A stretch of 34,042 nt of DNA from a virus: positions 1 through 34,042 of IMG/VR virus record IMGVR_UViG_3300028800_000231. One strand, written 5' to 3'. A program made the translations under genes and the position numbers. Below are positions 21,830 through 29,432 of this stretch, piece by piece (positions within the stretch are counted from its first letter, which is position 1; each line of letters opens with the position of its first letter). Under the pieces are notes generated by a model. The model did not search any database and had not been told where the DNA came from. It saw nothing but the letters and a program-made list of their open reading frames with translations.

Positions 21830-21961
21830 TTATTTTTTCTTCTTAGGTTTAACATGCTCTGGTAATTTCTTAATGCTTTTTGTCTTTGATGCAAACTCTT
21901 TTGCAACCTCAGGTTCATTTGCGAACAAATATTTGGCCTGCGCCTTAGATTTAAATGGCAT
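21830..21961 (-). CDS. 43-residue conserved-type phage protein (MPFKSKAQAKYLFA)
   Basis: MPFKSKAQAKYLFANEPEVA is the signature of a short basic protein found in many phages and prophages, in which the ending is K/R-rich (here KPKKKK). Known from memory; its function is not established. A GGGGGA site precedes ATG 21961. It lies in a minus-strand cluster of tiny basic genes. Confidence 0.65.
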   Translation of the reverse strand: MPFKSKAQAKYLFANEPEVAKEFASKTKSIKKLPEHVKPKKKK

Positions 21962-21970
21962 TGTATCCCC

Positions 21971-22084
21971 CTATTTAAGGCACTTCTCTTTAACCATACC
22001 CTTAACAAGCTTCTTATCGTCCCTAATATCAGGATGCTTCTTAACTTGCTTTCTCTTCATGCCACTTTTAGGCTTATCACGCAT
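21971..22084 (-). CDS. 37-residue basic protein
   Basis: MRDKPKSGMKRKQVKKHPDI continues to K-C-L-K. Twelve of the 37 residues are Lys, plus Arg. AGGAGA six bases upstream of ATG 22084 supports translation. It resembles its neighbours in composition only. Function unknown. Confidence 0.55.
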   Translation of the reverse strand: MRDKPKSGMKRKQVKKHPDIRDDKKLVKGMVKEKCLK

Positions 22085-22093
22085 TTGTATCTC

Positions 22094-22282
22094 CTATCTG
22101 TAATCGTTATCATCAAATTGGAAATTATGTCCTATGTTGCAAGGGTTATATGTTTTTAGCTCTTGCTTTGGATTTTTAGAGCGATTTCTTTCAAGTTCTT
22201 CATTTATCTTGTCAATGCGATAATTTCTGTAACTTGTGAATTGCCCCCTAACCCTCGGTCGCCGTGCGCTATCCTTGTTCAT
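22094..22282 (-). CDS. 62-residue basic protein, unknown function
   Basis: This protein is Arg/Asn-rich (MNKDSARRPRVRGQFTSYRN), helical in the middle, and has one cysteine. It starts inside the end of the upstream 80-residue gene (overlap 14 bases). No family recognised. Confidence 0.5.
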   Translation of the reverse strand: MNKDSARRPRVRGQFTSYRNYRIDKINEELERNRSKNPKQELKTYNPCNIGHNFQFDDNDYR

Positions 22283-22511
22283 TTTCCGGTTCCTTCTTTT
22301 TCAATTCTGGGAATGTTGATTCTAGGAATTCCATAAGTTCTATAGCATTATCTAAGCCTAGCGTTATAGAGTATTTTTCCTTGTCTTTCTCGTTTTCTTT
22401 ATAACATAACTTAGTGTAAAAATTAAACGCATCCCCATGCGATAATAATGAAATCACTATTGTATCTGGGTATAAGTTTGACTTAACCGCCCTAAGCTCA
22501 AATGTATTCAC
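22269..22511 (-). CDS. 80-residue small protein, unknown function (GTG start)
   Basis: This mixed alpha/beta protein (V-K-S-N-L-Y-P-D-T-I-V-I-S-L-L-S-H-G-D-A-F-N-F) reads from GTG 22511, with AAGGG nine bases upstream. It has a charged Lys/Glu tail. It overlaps the upstream gene by four bases. I do not recognise it. Confidence 0.55.
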   Translation of the reverse strand: MNTFELRAVKSNLYPDTIVISLLSHGDAFNFYTKLCYKENEKDKEKYSITLGLDNAIELMEFLESTFPELKKKEPENEQG

Positions 22512-22690
22512 TTCCTAAGACCCTTTAAGGTAGCGGCTAAATTTGCTCGCTTACGGGTTAATGGGTTCTTGCTATGCTCGGCCTTCTTAAGCTTCTTAGC
22601 AGGTATTTTTTCGCCTTCAGGCACGCCTAAGCTTTTATGAAGCGCGCCAGGATGTTTTATAGCTTTGCTAATCCATTTATCCTTACTCAT
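22508..22690 (-). CDS. 60-residue phage protein of the KWI..AIKHPGALHK type
   Basis: The motif W-I-x-K-A-I-K-H-P-G-A-L-H-K-S-L-G-V-P-E-G-x-K-I-P-A-K-K-L, then P-L-T-R-K-R-A-N-L-A-A-T-L-K, is a familiar small phage protein often found near portal and capsid genes. Its function is not known to me. It starts in an ATGA overlap with the upstream gene, so the two are coupled. Confidence 0.75.
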   Translation of the reverse strand: MSKDKWISKAIKHPGALHKSLGVPEGEKIPAKKLKKAEHSKNPLTRKRANLAATLKGLRK

Positions 22691-22833
22691 AGGGTAGGTT
22701 CCTCTTTCTTTTTAGGCGCTTTAAATCCTTGTATCTCTAGTTCTATAAGTTCACGTAGCTTCTTAATGCTAGGATTAGACATAGAGTCAATCAGATCCAT
22801 AATAGCCCGTAATGTACCCAAGTAGGTTGCCAT
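22687..22833 (-). CDS. 48-residue small protein, unknown function
   Basis: MATYLGTLRAIMDLIDSMSN starts at ATG 22833 with AAAGGAG upstream and ends as a basic proline-containing tail (KAPKKKEEPTL). Helical. Its end overlaps the next gene by four bases, and both ends are well formed, so I consider it real although short. Confidence 0.6.
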   Translation of the reverse strand: MATYLGTLRAIMDLIDSMSNPSIKKLRELIELEIQGFKAPKKKEEPTL

Positions 22834-22844
22834 TATCTCCTTTC

Positions 22845-23057
22845 TTATATCCATCTTGTTGGCTTCCCATAACGTGTCTCAAGATTGCGTTTATAGAACT
22901 TTGTCATTAACTCTGTTCGATCTTTGTTATTAATGCCATCTGTAATCTTAAACATAGCATCATGTATAGACACCCTATCATGGCCTAAAGCCTCTAGGCG
23001 CTCAACGCCTCCTTTGGCGTCAAGATCATTCGCTGTTATCTTGTATTTGCTTGTCAT
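22845..23057 (-). CDS. 70-residue small protein, unknown function
   Basis: I chose ATG 23057 with AAGGAG eight bases upstream, over the longer frame to 23096 that lies in the membrane-peptide gene. MTSKYKITANDLDAKGGVER is followed by a helical, charged middle (H-D-R-V-S-I-H-D-A-M-F-K-I-T-D) and a basic end. A small helix-turn-helix is possible but not certain. Confidence 0.6.
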   Translation of the reverse strand: MTSKYKITANDLDAKGGVERLEALGHDRVSIHDAMFKITDGINNKDRTELMTKFYKRNLETRYGKPTRWI

Positions 23058-23082
23058 ATGCGCTCCTTGCAATAAAAAGTCT

Positions 23083-23190
23083 TTAAACACACGCATCTTG
23101 CGTGTTATTCAATGTATCAATACTATAATCTATAGTCTCTATTAATGCCGCAACTGCAATTGATAATATTATGATTTTAACTATTTCCAT
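23083..23190 (-). CDS. 35-residue single-span membrane peptide downstream of portal
   Basis: MEIVKIIILSIAVAALIETI is a membrane helix; the rest is polar and acidic. It overlaps the portal stop by 14 bases in another frame, with AGAAG just before the ATG. Its place beside portal recalls tiny membrane peptides in phage structural operons, but the role is unknown. Confidence 0.5.
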   Translation of the reverse strand: MEIVKIIILSIAVAALIETIDYSIDTLNNTQDACV

Positions 23191-25375
23191 CTTCTTTTTT
23201 CTCACCTCTAATTCTATGATGTAATTCTACGGATTTTCGTATTGATTCATGTTCATCCATTTTCTTTTTATGTTCAATGGAGGCTAATTTTGCCACAGCA
23301 TCAAGACTATGAGACACAATCTCAGCGTGTGCCTTTTCGCGTTGTACTGCGGCTGATATTTCTGATTGTTCGGCTTCGTGCTGCACAAGTATTGCTTCAT
23401 TTTGAACTTTTTCTTGTTCGAGCGCTAATTGTGCTCCTAACTCGGCTATTTTTACTTCGCGTTCAAACTGTTGTTGTTGGTCTTTCATCTGCAATTCTTG
23501 TTCTTCTAATTGTACTTTTTTCACATCCGCCTGGGCTTTAATCATGCGTGGGTCTTGCATCATCATTTTTTGCTGCATTTGCATAGCCTGCTGTTTTTCT
23601 TTTTGTTGCTGTTGCATCCATTTACCTGCTGCATCTTTGAGTCTATCAGCACCGTAGATAGTCAGATTGTCGAGTAGTATGGGTAAGCCCATGTCACTTG
23701 CAAAAAATTCAGCTAGTTTAGGATTAGACTGTGTTAACCCTATGATGGATTGTAATGCTTTATTCTTTTCTACCTGGAAGTTCACACCTGCATTAATCTG
23801 TACTTTGATAGCGCCCTGTTCATAGTTGATTGAAGGTTTACCAGGTACGTTAATGTCCTGGTAAACCCTGTCCCCTTCACGATTAACGACAGGGATGGTG
23901 CGCCGCCCTAGTAGATATTTAGGCATTAAATCTACGTGTATACGAGCCATTTGCTCAAGCCCTGCGAGATATCCTATAGTGTATGGCATGCCGGCGGCAT
24001 TATCAGCGTTAGACGCCTCTATAATCGCCTTCCCTGATATATAGTCTTGTGCGTTCTCAGGATTTGACGCACCACTTCCAAGGATAGCTTGTATAAACTG
24101 TATAGACTGGTTAAATGTAGCCATAACCTCAGGCGGCAATGCTGGATATTGAACCTCGCGTATAGGTGTAGGTATAGGTTTATCAGGGTTATTTTCACTA
24201 TATGCTCTAACTACGATTGTGTTAGCGCGCTGTGGATTTGTGATAGCGTCTATATAGTCTTGTTGCTGTGGTATTGCTTCTTCCATTACGATGAATTTGC
24301 TTGCACTAAGGTTATCCGTGCTATTAGTGATAGCTATACCCATAAAGTTCATCATATCCTGGGCGCCCTTGGCGTGGTAATAGTATGGCTTTGTGAATTG
24401 GTAGCTAGTATTTGTATGACCTTTGCATAAGATGTCACTGTTACCGTCAAAGAAAACATGTGGTAAGTAGCTATAGTCCGTTTCCGTATATTCGAGTATT
24501 TCATCCTTTATAAATTTCCAGTTGCAGATTACATCAATGACTGTCATTCGTGAAGCTACTATCTCGGGGATTTGCTCAATGATTTGGTTATCTTCCCAGT
24601 ACTTTTGCATCTTTTCATATTGCCTAATAGTCATGACGCGCCCGTCTGCTATTTTGACTATCTTTTTACGCTTCTTCTTTTTCTCATAGAAATCACATAC
24701 TAGTATTATGTATCGGTCGTACATGTCCTTGTATGACCACTGGTATGATTCTATATAAGTGCTGTCAGCTTTTAGTGATAGCTTTACCTTCGGGAATTGC
24801 TTTTGTAGGTCTTCAGCTATCACGGGATACATCTCGAATGAGAATTGACCATCCCCTTTGTGCGAACTACGTGCTAGTGGGTCAAAGCCCACAAGTGTCG
24901 CATCAAAGCATTTTTCCCAAAATATATCCTGATTAAGGCTCATAGGGCTTTGATAGTCTGTAAATACCTTTGCTGCTGAAAAGCCACCACCTAACATGTC
25001 TTTGTAGATTTCGTTGCTGAAGGAGTTCTTATTGGCATCATGTATCTTATGGCGGATGTTGCCTTCTACTGTGTCGATTACGTCCGTGCCAACGGGGTTT
25101 CCTTCGCTTGCAGATATTGTGATTGATGGTTCATGCATAGAGAATTCGCCAAGCTTCCTAGAGACTGAAGCGGCGCCTAAATTAAATTCTAGCTGTGGAC
25201 GATTTAGGGATGTAAGCATACCCTTTTGTTGTTCGTTGAGGGTTTCTCTAAATGTGTAGGTCTTGAAGTCGCGGAAGCGTTGGCAGTTGTCTTTGAAATA
25301 GATATATGCTGTTTCTACTGATTTACAGAGTCGATATAACTCGTCTTGTTGCTCTTTATAGTCCTTTGTGCTCAT
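23177..25375 (-). CDS. Portal protein, P22 gp1-like
   Basis: This 732-residue protein matches P22 portal in length (725) and plan. The N-terminal part has L-C-K-S-V-E-T-A-Y-I-Y-F-K-D-N, then R-P-Q-L-E-F-N-L (about 58-65), and V-I-D-T-V-E-G-N-I-R-H (about 98-108). A G-G-G-F-S-A-A-K-V-F-T-D-Y motif follows. The last ~150 residues are a Gln/Glu/Met-rich helix bundle (from about 580), like the barrel of P22 portal. The dodecameric portal nucleates procapsid assembly and is the gate for DNA packaging. It has the best SD-in-loop hairpin of the set (7 bp). A candidate terminator lies between it and the upstream 112-residue gene. Confidence 0.85.
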   Translation of the reverse strand: MSTKDYKEQQDELYRLCKSVETAYIYFKDNCQRFRDFKTYTFRETLNEQQKGMLTSLNRPQLEFNLGAASVSRKLGEFSMHEPSITISASEGNPVGTDVIDTVEGNIRHKIHDANKNSFSNEIYKDMLGGGFSAAKVFTDYQSPMSLNQDIFWEKCFDATLVGFDPLARSSHKGDGQFSFEMYPVIAEDLQKQFPKVKLSLKADSTYIESYQWSYKDMYDRYIILVCDFYEKKKKRKKIVKIADGRVMTIRQYEKMQKYWEDNQIIEQIPEIVASRMTVIDVICNWKFIKDEILEYTETDYSYLPHVFFDGNSDILCKGHTNTSYQFTKPYYYHAKGAQDMMNFMGIAITNSTDNLSASKFIVMEEAIPQQQDYIDAITNPQRANTIVVRAYSENNPDKPIPTPIREVQYPALPPEVMATFNQSIQFIQAILGSGASNPENAQDYISGKAIIEASNADNAAGMPYTIGYLAGLEQMARIHVDLMPKYLLGRRTIPVVNREGDRVYQDINVPGKPSINYEQGAIKVQINAGVNFQVEKNKALQSIIGLTQSNPKLAEFFASDMGLPILLDNLTIYGADRLKDAAGKWMQQQQKEKQQAMQMQQKMMMQDPRMIKAQADVKKVQLEEQELQMKDQQQQFEREVKIAELGAQLALEQEKVQNEAILVQHEAEQSEISAAVQREKAHAEIVSHSLDAVAKLASIEHKKKMDEHESIRKSVELHHRIRGEKKEDGNS

Positions 25376-25376
25376 T

Positions 25377-25395
25377 GCTTAAAATCCTTTTAAGC
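25377..25395 (-). promoter_or_regulatory. Shine-Dalgarno-in-loop hairpin before the portal gene
   Basis: On the minus strand GCTTAAA-AGGAT-TTTAAGC: perfect 7-bp stem, loop AGGAT, ending one base before ATG 25375. Confidence 0.7.
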
Positions 25396-25414
25396 TGCGT
25401 ACTTTAAATTATAG

Positions 25415-25439
25415 AGTAGGTTATAGATTGTAACCTACT
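25415..25439 (-). terminator. Hairpin between the 112-residue gene and portal
   Basis: AGTAGGTTA and TAACCTACT form a 9-bp stem with a 7-base loop, six bases after the upstream stop. The trailing bases (CTATAATTT) are only weakly U-rich, so partial termination or an RNA-processing site are possible. Confidence 0.45.
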
Positions 25440-25444
25440 GTTGA

Positions 25445-25783
25445 TTATGAAGCCACTTCTAGTATATCTACTAATTTAAATGCCATTTCTTTATTCAATG
25501 CTTCCTGCCTTAATTTACTTATAGCAAAACTATAGTGAGGTGCGTTATACAATGCTGTGTTGCTTGACACCACTTGTCCCTCCTTCCACATTTGATATGT
25601 GATTTTATAAAATTTATCAGGCATTAAATTTTCATATAGACTGATTTTTTTGCGGGCATTATTATACCAATCTTCGTACATATAGTTATTTTCTTTGTGG
25701 TATTTTACTAATTTATTAAGCCTCTTTATTGTCTCATTTTTCTTCTTTATCTTTTCTTTTAATGCCTTAACTTCATCATTCAT
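25445..25783 (-). CDS. Coiled-coil small protein, unknown function
   Basis: I chose ATG 25783 (112 residues) over TTG 25801, since GAGGAAG at 25795-25800 is well spaced for ATG. The N-terminal half is a Lys/Glu coiled coil (about 3-30, EVKALKEKIKKKNETIKRL). The C-terminal half is globular with F-Y-K-I-T-Y-Q-M-W-K-E-G. It overlaps the preceding DUF551-like gene by 8 bases. Function unknown. Confidence 0.6.
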   Translation of the reverse strand: MNDEVKALKEKIKKKNETIKRLNKLVKYHKENNYMYEDWYNNARKKISLYENLMPDKFYKITYQMWKEGQVVSSNTALYNAPHYSFAISKLRQEALNKEMAFKLVDILEVAS

Positions 25784-26021
25784 TTTTATCTGCTTCCTCA
25801 ACTAACATGTCATAAACTTCAGGGATGGGGTCAGGATAGCAAAAGTGGGTTACTTTAAAAATTTCATTTTCTATATCTTCTTTATTCTCCCACTCTTTCC
25901 ATCCGCTATTCCACTCGCCCAACTCAAGATAAATGTTTCCTGAATTTTTGCTATAAACTGCTAGCAATACGCAACACGCAGATAACAAAGGCGTGTGTTC
26001 TTTAGTTGAGTACCATTTCAT
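25776..26021 (-). CDS. DUF551-like small phage protein
   Basis: This 81-residue protein has the shape of DUF551: M-K-W-Y-S-T-K-E-H-T-P-L at the start, a V-L-L-A-V-Y strand. W-N-S-G-W precedes the ending V-T-H-F-C-Y-P-D-P-I-P, which in DUF551 is usually V-T-H-W-M-P-L-P. The function is unknown; the family is common in phages and prophages. It lies just downstream of the large terminase. Confidence 0.65.
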   Translation of the reverse strand: MKWYSTKEHTPLLSACCVLLAVYSKNSGNIYLELGEWNSGWKEWENKEDIENEIFKVTHFCYPDPIPEVYDMLVEEADKNE

Positions 26022-26024
26022 ATT

Positions 26025-27551
26025 TTACCCCACATATAATTTATTTCTGGCTTCTGCATATTCTCGTGAGCTACGCATAATTTTAGATGCTACCTCATCT
26101 TTATGTTTTACATTGTAGCTCAATGTTTTACTAATTAACGCCATCTTAATTGCATCGGCGAGTGTATCTGCTATATCGTCATGTCTGTGACTGTCGTTTG
26201 CTGTAATCTTAGTCATATGATTTATACAGCGCTCTATATGCCTTGCATCTCGTGTAAATGATATGCGCTTAGATGCGACATAGGGCTGGCACTCAAGGAA
26301 TCTTTGCGTCTTTGAACCGCTCCCCCTATTACGATTTATATCCCTAATTTGTATGCCTTGAATGTCTTTAAGCGTTGAAATAAGTGTAGTTCCTGTCGAT
26401 TTTTTCTCAATTGCGGCTATCATGGGCGGTACTTTATGTCTCATACAGTCAGCCAAGAAGTCCAGGAAAGATTCTTTTAGGTCTTTCGGTTCTATGCGTA
26501 GCTCTAAACAATCTAACCAATGGAGGCCTAGCTCGCCCGTCTTTTTGCCGAATATTTCTATCTCGTAAATACCCCAAAAACTAAACACTGTCGCGTCGTT
26601 ATACTCTTTGTCTGTCTCTGCTGTATCGCCTGTGATAAACGTTTGCAAGATATTTGGCTCTGTATCCAAAATTGGGAACCAGTCAGCTTTGAATACGGCT
26701 CCTCCTGCCGGTTGTGGTTCTTGTTGATGTTGTGCGGAAAATACGTAAACGTCACGTTCTTGCCTTATACGTAGCATTGATAGAGGGAAAGCCTCGGGAT
26801 ATAGCGCATTACCAGATTCGTCTATAGATTTAAGTATTACTCTGTGCCAGTTGTGTCCATCTTCACCGCGTAGTAAGTAGTCGCATAGGTCGGCTTCATG
26901 CAAGCGTTGGCCTATGAGTATGAATGGCACGTTTATGCCACGTGCGCGTTGTTGTATAGTGTCTCGGTAGTTTTGGATAACCTTCTCACGTACCGTATCA
27001 CTGAATACCTCGTCAGGCTTATGTGGATCGTCAAGTATGAGTGCTCCTGAAAATCTATCGAGTCCAGGAAGCCCAGCATCTCGCCCAGTAATTGCCCCAC
27101 TACTACCAAAAGCGCCAACTGCGCCTCCTGCTGTTGTTTGGAAAAAGTCTTTGGCTTTGCTGTCTGCTCTGAGTTCAACGCCGAATAATTCCTTGTACTC
27201 CCGCATCATCATTATGCGCCTAACGGTATCTGTATGCGTTGCCGCTAGTGTTTGCGCGTAGCTGATATATAAAAACCTGCTGTCAGGATAGCGTGCCATG
27301 CACCAGGATATCCAAAAAGCTAGCATTGTGCTCTTGCCGTGACCTGGGGGAATATTGATAATTGTGCGCAAAGATTGCAAAGTTGAACACTTAACTAGCT
27401 CTCGACATACTGTGATTATGTGTGATTCGCGTCCTAGAGGGTTGCTGATTATGAAGTCGCGTCCGGTTAGAAGCGGATAGAATACGCGAATGTAAGTGAA
27501 GAAAGATGATTGTAAATCTGATATAAGCGCGGCTTTGTCGTTATCATTCAT
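26025..27551 (-). CDS. terL: Terminase large subunit (ATPase and nuclease)
   Basis: This 508-residue protein carries a Walker A motif PPGHGKST at residues 68-75 and Walker B LILDD at 171-175. S-R-F-L-Y-I-S-Y-A follows the ATPase strand. The C-terminal nuclease part begins F-I-T-G-D-T-A, giving the first acidic residue of the RNase H-like site, then E-Y-N-D-A-T-V. This motor cuts concatemers and pumps DNA through the portal. P22-type headful packaging is inferred from the neighbouring genes. No clear ribosome site is seen before the start. It precedes portal as is usual. Confidence 0.9.
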   Translation of the reverse strand: MNDNDKAALISDLQSSFFTYIRVFYPLLTGRDFIISNPLGRESHIITVCRELVKCSTLQSLRTIINIPPGHGKSTMLAFWISWCMARYPDSRFLYISYAQTLAATHTDTVRRIMMMREYKELFGVELRADSKAKDFFQTTAGGAVGAFGSSGAITGRDAGLPGLDRFSGALILDDPHKPDEVFSDTVREKVIQNYRDTIQQRARGINVPFILIGQRLHEADLCDYLLRGEDGHNWHRVILKSIDESGNALYPEAFPLSMLRIRQERDVYVFSAQHQQEPQPAGGAVFKADWFPILDTEPNILQTFITGDTAETDKEYNDATVFSFWGIYEIEIFGKKTGELGLHWLDCLELRIEPKDLKESFLDFLADCMRHKVPPMIAAIEKKSTGTTLISTLKDIQGIQIRDINRNRGSGSKTQRFLECQPYVASKRISFTRDARHIERCINHMTKITANDSHRHDDIADTLADAIKMALISKTLSYNVKHKDEVASKIMRSSREYAEARNKLYVG

Positions 27552-27558
27552 TTGTTAT

Positions 27559-27756
27559 TTATTTGACAATTATATGCCAATGGCAATTACTATAAATGTA
27601 TTTATTACCGTTTGGCTCTGTGTATAAAGCCCCTTCAACTGGCGGAGGGAGGAAGTTTACTGGTATACTTTGCTCTGTAATCAGCGCATCTTTTTGTGCT
27701 TTTTGTAAATCAAAATATGAGATTTGCTCGTCATCAGCTTTGCTAAATATACCCAT
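27559..27756 (-). CDS. 65-residue protein between terminase subunits
   Basis: MGIFSKADDEQISYFDLQKA is followed by an ending rich in aromatic and Asn residues (Y-S-N-C-H-W-H-I-I-V-K). It starts in the base after the TerS stop and ends seven bases before TerL. No family recognised; its position suggests a packaging-related or coupling role, which is inference only. Confidence 0.6.
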   Translation of the reverse strand: MGIFSKADDEQISYFDLQKAQKDALITEQSIPVNFLPPPVEGALYTEPNGNKYIYSNCHWHIIVK

Positions 27757-28242
27757 TCACACATCGCTCGAGTTGGCTTTGTTGTAGTCATCAATAATCG
27801 GCTTAAGTTTAGCAAAAGTTTCGTCTTTGTTGTCAGGATCTTCATCTTTCGGTATGCGGAATTTCTTGCTCAAAATTGCAGCGTGTTTTGCTTTGCGATC
27901 TGACAATGCTTTCTTAAATGCTACCATCCCGCTGTTTATTTCTTGAGCACCCGTGTTCGGGTTAATATATGTACACTCTTGCAATTCCTCGAGCTCTTCG
28001 ATTGCTCCTTGGAATAAGTGAGCCGCTTGCTTTTGATAGGCTTCTTCGTATTTAGTTCGAAAGTCGGGGATTTCGTATATCCATCTGCGTATAGTTGAAG
28101 GGGGCGGAATGTCAGGATTTATCTTGCAAATCTTCTCTAATCCAAAATGACTAGACCCGATTAAATAGCAAATTTTTGCCGCAATCTCTGTATTGTAAGT
28201 GCTTGGCCTGCCATTCGGATTACCTGTAGGCTTAGTAGCCAT
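27757..28242 (-). CDS. terS: Terminase small subunit
   Basis: I chose ATG 28242 (161 residues) with GAGGG seven bases upstream, over GTG 28248 with one base. Basic N-terminus G-N-P-N-G-R-P-S-T-Y-N, then a helix-turn-helix-like region (about 16-55, ending T-I-R-R-W-I-Y). F-R-T-K-Y-E-E-A-Y-Q-K-Q follows, a typical TerS central part, then an oligomerisation helix and an acidic end. It recognises packaging sites and regulates TerL, its neighbour after one small gene. The recognition site (pac) cannot be seen here. Confidence 0.8.
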   Translation of the reverse strand: MATKPTGNPNGRPSTYNTEIAAKICYLIGSSHFGLEKICKINPDIPPPSTIRRWIYEIPDFRTKYEEAYQKQAAHLFQGAIEELEELQECTYINPNTGAQEINSGMVAFKKALSDRKAKHAAILSKKFRIPKDEDPDNKDETFAKLKPIIDDYNKANSSDV

Positions 28243-28244
28243 TT

Positions 28245-28421
28245 TCACGCCCTCTTTGTTTTGCCCCTAGCGGGCTTGTTATCACTCAATTTACTTACAA
28301 ACTCATCTTTTGTAACGCACACATGACCTACACCTTTGCAGTGATCACAATCACGCGTCATGCCGCCCATACCTGTGATAGTGCGTCCACCGCGACACTC
28401 TGGACATTTTACAGTAATCAT
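28245..28421 (-). CDS. 58-residue zinc-finger protein, DnaJ central-domain type
   Basis: Two motifs, C-P-E-C-R-G-G-R and C-D-H-C-K-G-V-G, are of the CxxCxGxG type in the DnaJ central domain and one zinc is likely bound. A basic tail (K-P-A-R-G-K-T-K-R-A) follows. MITVKCPECRGG starts at ATG 28421, in overlap with the preceding gene; its stop is next to the TerS start. The J-domain is absent. Small proteins of this kind are common in phages. Confidence 0.7.
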   Translation of the reverse strand: MITVKCPECRGGRTITGMGGMTRDCDHCKGVGHVCVTKDEFVSKLSDNKPARGKTKRA

Positions 28422-28585
28422 TTAACACGCTCGTCTAGTTTGTTATTAATCCATTGCTGACCCTTCGCAAATAGCGTCTGCATCTCACGAAGAAAAGCCG
28501 CCTGCAACGCTGGTTCATGCTCAACGAGCGCTTGCTCTAGCATAGATAATATATGATGCGTTAAAAACGAGCTTAGTATAGTCAT
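28418..28585 (-). CDS. 55-residue helical protein, unknown function
   Basis: MTILSSFLTHHILSMLEQAL continues as an amphipathic helical protein with W-I-N-N-K-L-D-E-R near the end. AAGGA lies five bases before ATG 28585. It is the first gene of the minus-strand terminase operon; the region upstream (28586-28725) holds the plus-strand promoter and only a weak candidate for this strand. Confidence 0.6.
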   Translation of the reverse strand: MTILSSFLTHHILSMLEQALVEHEPALQAAFLREMQTLFAKGQQWINNKLDERVK

Positions 28586-28660
28586 ATCCATCCTTAGTCA
28601 CTATTAATGTATAAATCTTAGCACGCACAAAAAATAATTAAAATAATTTTAACATAACTG

Positions 28661-28688
28661 TTGACTTAATCTGCGACTATGATACTAT
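28661..28688 (+). promoter_or_regulatory. Extended -10 promoter for the plus-strand operon
   Basis: TTGACT (28661-28666) is 16 bases before TACTAT (28683-28688), with TG at -15 to -14 (TGATACTAT). It shares the 12-mer ATGATACTATAG (28679-28690) with the promoter at 33419. Confidence 0.65.
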
Positions 28689-28725
28689 AGCTTCATCAAC
28701 AACAAACAACGTGAGAGCACAGAAG

Positions 28726-28938
28726 ATGAAATATGAATTAATAGCGAAGTCAATAAATGCAAATTATTCCATCCACAGACATGGTGATCATTTTTGGGAG
28801 TTATTGAGTGATTTCAAAAAAGACCATTCATTTGAATTGGGTTTCTTTGACTCCGTCATTAAGAACAAAACGACTGGTCACGTGGATAAAATAGATTTTA
28901 ATAAACTATTTTTCGGAATAAAGCGCCCGATAATGTGA
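28726..28938 (+). CDS. 70-residue small protein, unknown function
   Basis: I chose ATG 28726 (MKYELIAKSINANYSIHRHG); an in-frame GTG at 28711 adds five residues. The start of translation lies some 30 bases after the promoter. The product is mixed alpha/beta with several His residues and F-W-E-L-L. Function unknown. Confidence 0.6.
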   Translation: MKYELIAKSINANYSIHRHGDHFWELLSDFKKDHSFELGFFDSVIKNKTTGHVDKIDFNKLFFGIKRPIM

Positions 28939-28948
28939 GGACAATAAT

Positions 28949-29098
28949 ATGAACACACTACTAAGACTAATAAACCGCATCAGATTCAGAAAGTATTTAA
29001 CCAGCGGACTGCCAATCAAGACGCTATTCATATCAACGAGCTACTATTGCCCGTATAACAAGCGCTTAGTGAGCAAGTCTAAAACGTACGTAGTATAA
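28949..29098 (+). CDS. 49-residue basic protein, unknown function
   Basis: MNTLLRLINRIRFRKYLTSG is followed by a Tyr/Lys-rich end (S-Y-Y-C-P-Y-N-K-R). The ATG has GAGGA about eight bases upstream. High positive charge suggests nucleic-acid or membrane surface contacts. No family recognised. Confidence 0.55.
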   Translation: MNTLLRLINRIRFRKYLTSGLPIKTLFISTSYYCPYNKRLVSKSKTYVV

Positions 29099-29126
29099 TA
29101 ATTAATCATCAACGGGGGACAATAAC

Positions 29127-29423
29127 ATGTACACAACAGTAGAATTATCCAAATTCAGAGACGCTTTCATACACATGGACAGGAAGGAAAACTTTTCTTA
29201 CAAGGGATTAGAATACCTGTACAGGTATCTGTCGGATTTAGAAGAAAGCCTAGGAGAAGAAATGGAGCTGGATGTAATAGCGCTTTGCTCTGAATATGCA
29301 GAAGAACAACTTATAACTGTATTAAAAGAGTACAACTTAGAATCTCTTGAGGAACTAGAAGATCAGACAGAAGTGGTTAACTTTGACCCGAAAACCGGCC
29401 TTGTGCTGTATCAGATTTATTAA
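29127..29423 (+). CDS. Conserved acidic phage protein of unknown function
   Basis: This 98-residue protein has a sequence pattern I associate with a common phage family: F-S-Y-K-G-L-E-Y-L-Y-R-Y-L-x-D-L-E-E, then L-D-V-I-A-L-C-S-E-Y, then L-E-E-L-E-D-Q-T-E-V-V. Acidic and helical; DNA-mimic or regulatory roles are possible but unproven. GGGGGA precedes the ATG. Confidence 0.65.
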   Translation: MYTTVELSKFRDAFIHMDRKENFSYKGLEYLYRYLSDLEESLGEEMELDVIALCSEYAEEQLITVLKEYNLESLEELEDQTEVVNFDPKTGLVLYQIY

Positions 29424-29432
29424 GGGGTAATT

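Noticed and set aside
21607-22008. Long 133-codon version of the MGYQSMGDK gene
   Set aside because: Its upstream part runs antiparallel in logic to two small genes with good ribosome sites (21830 and 21971), and the strong AAGGAG site points to ATG 21819.
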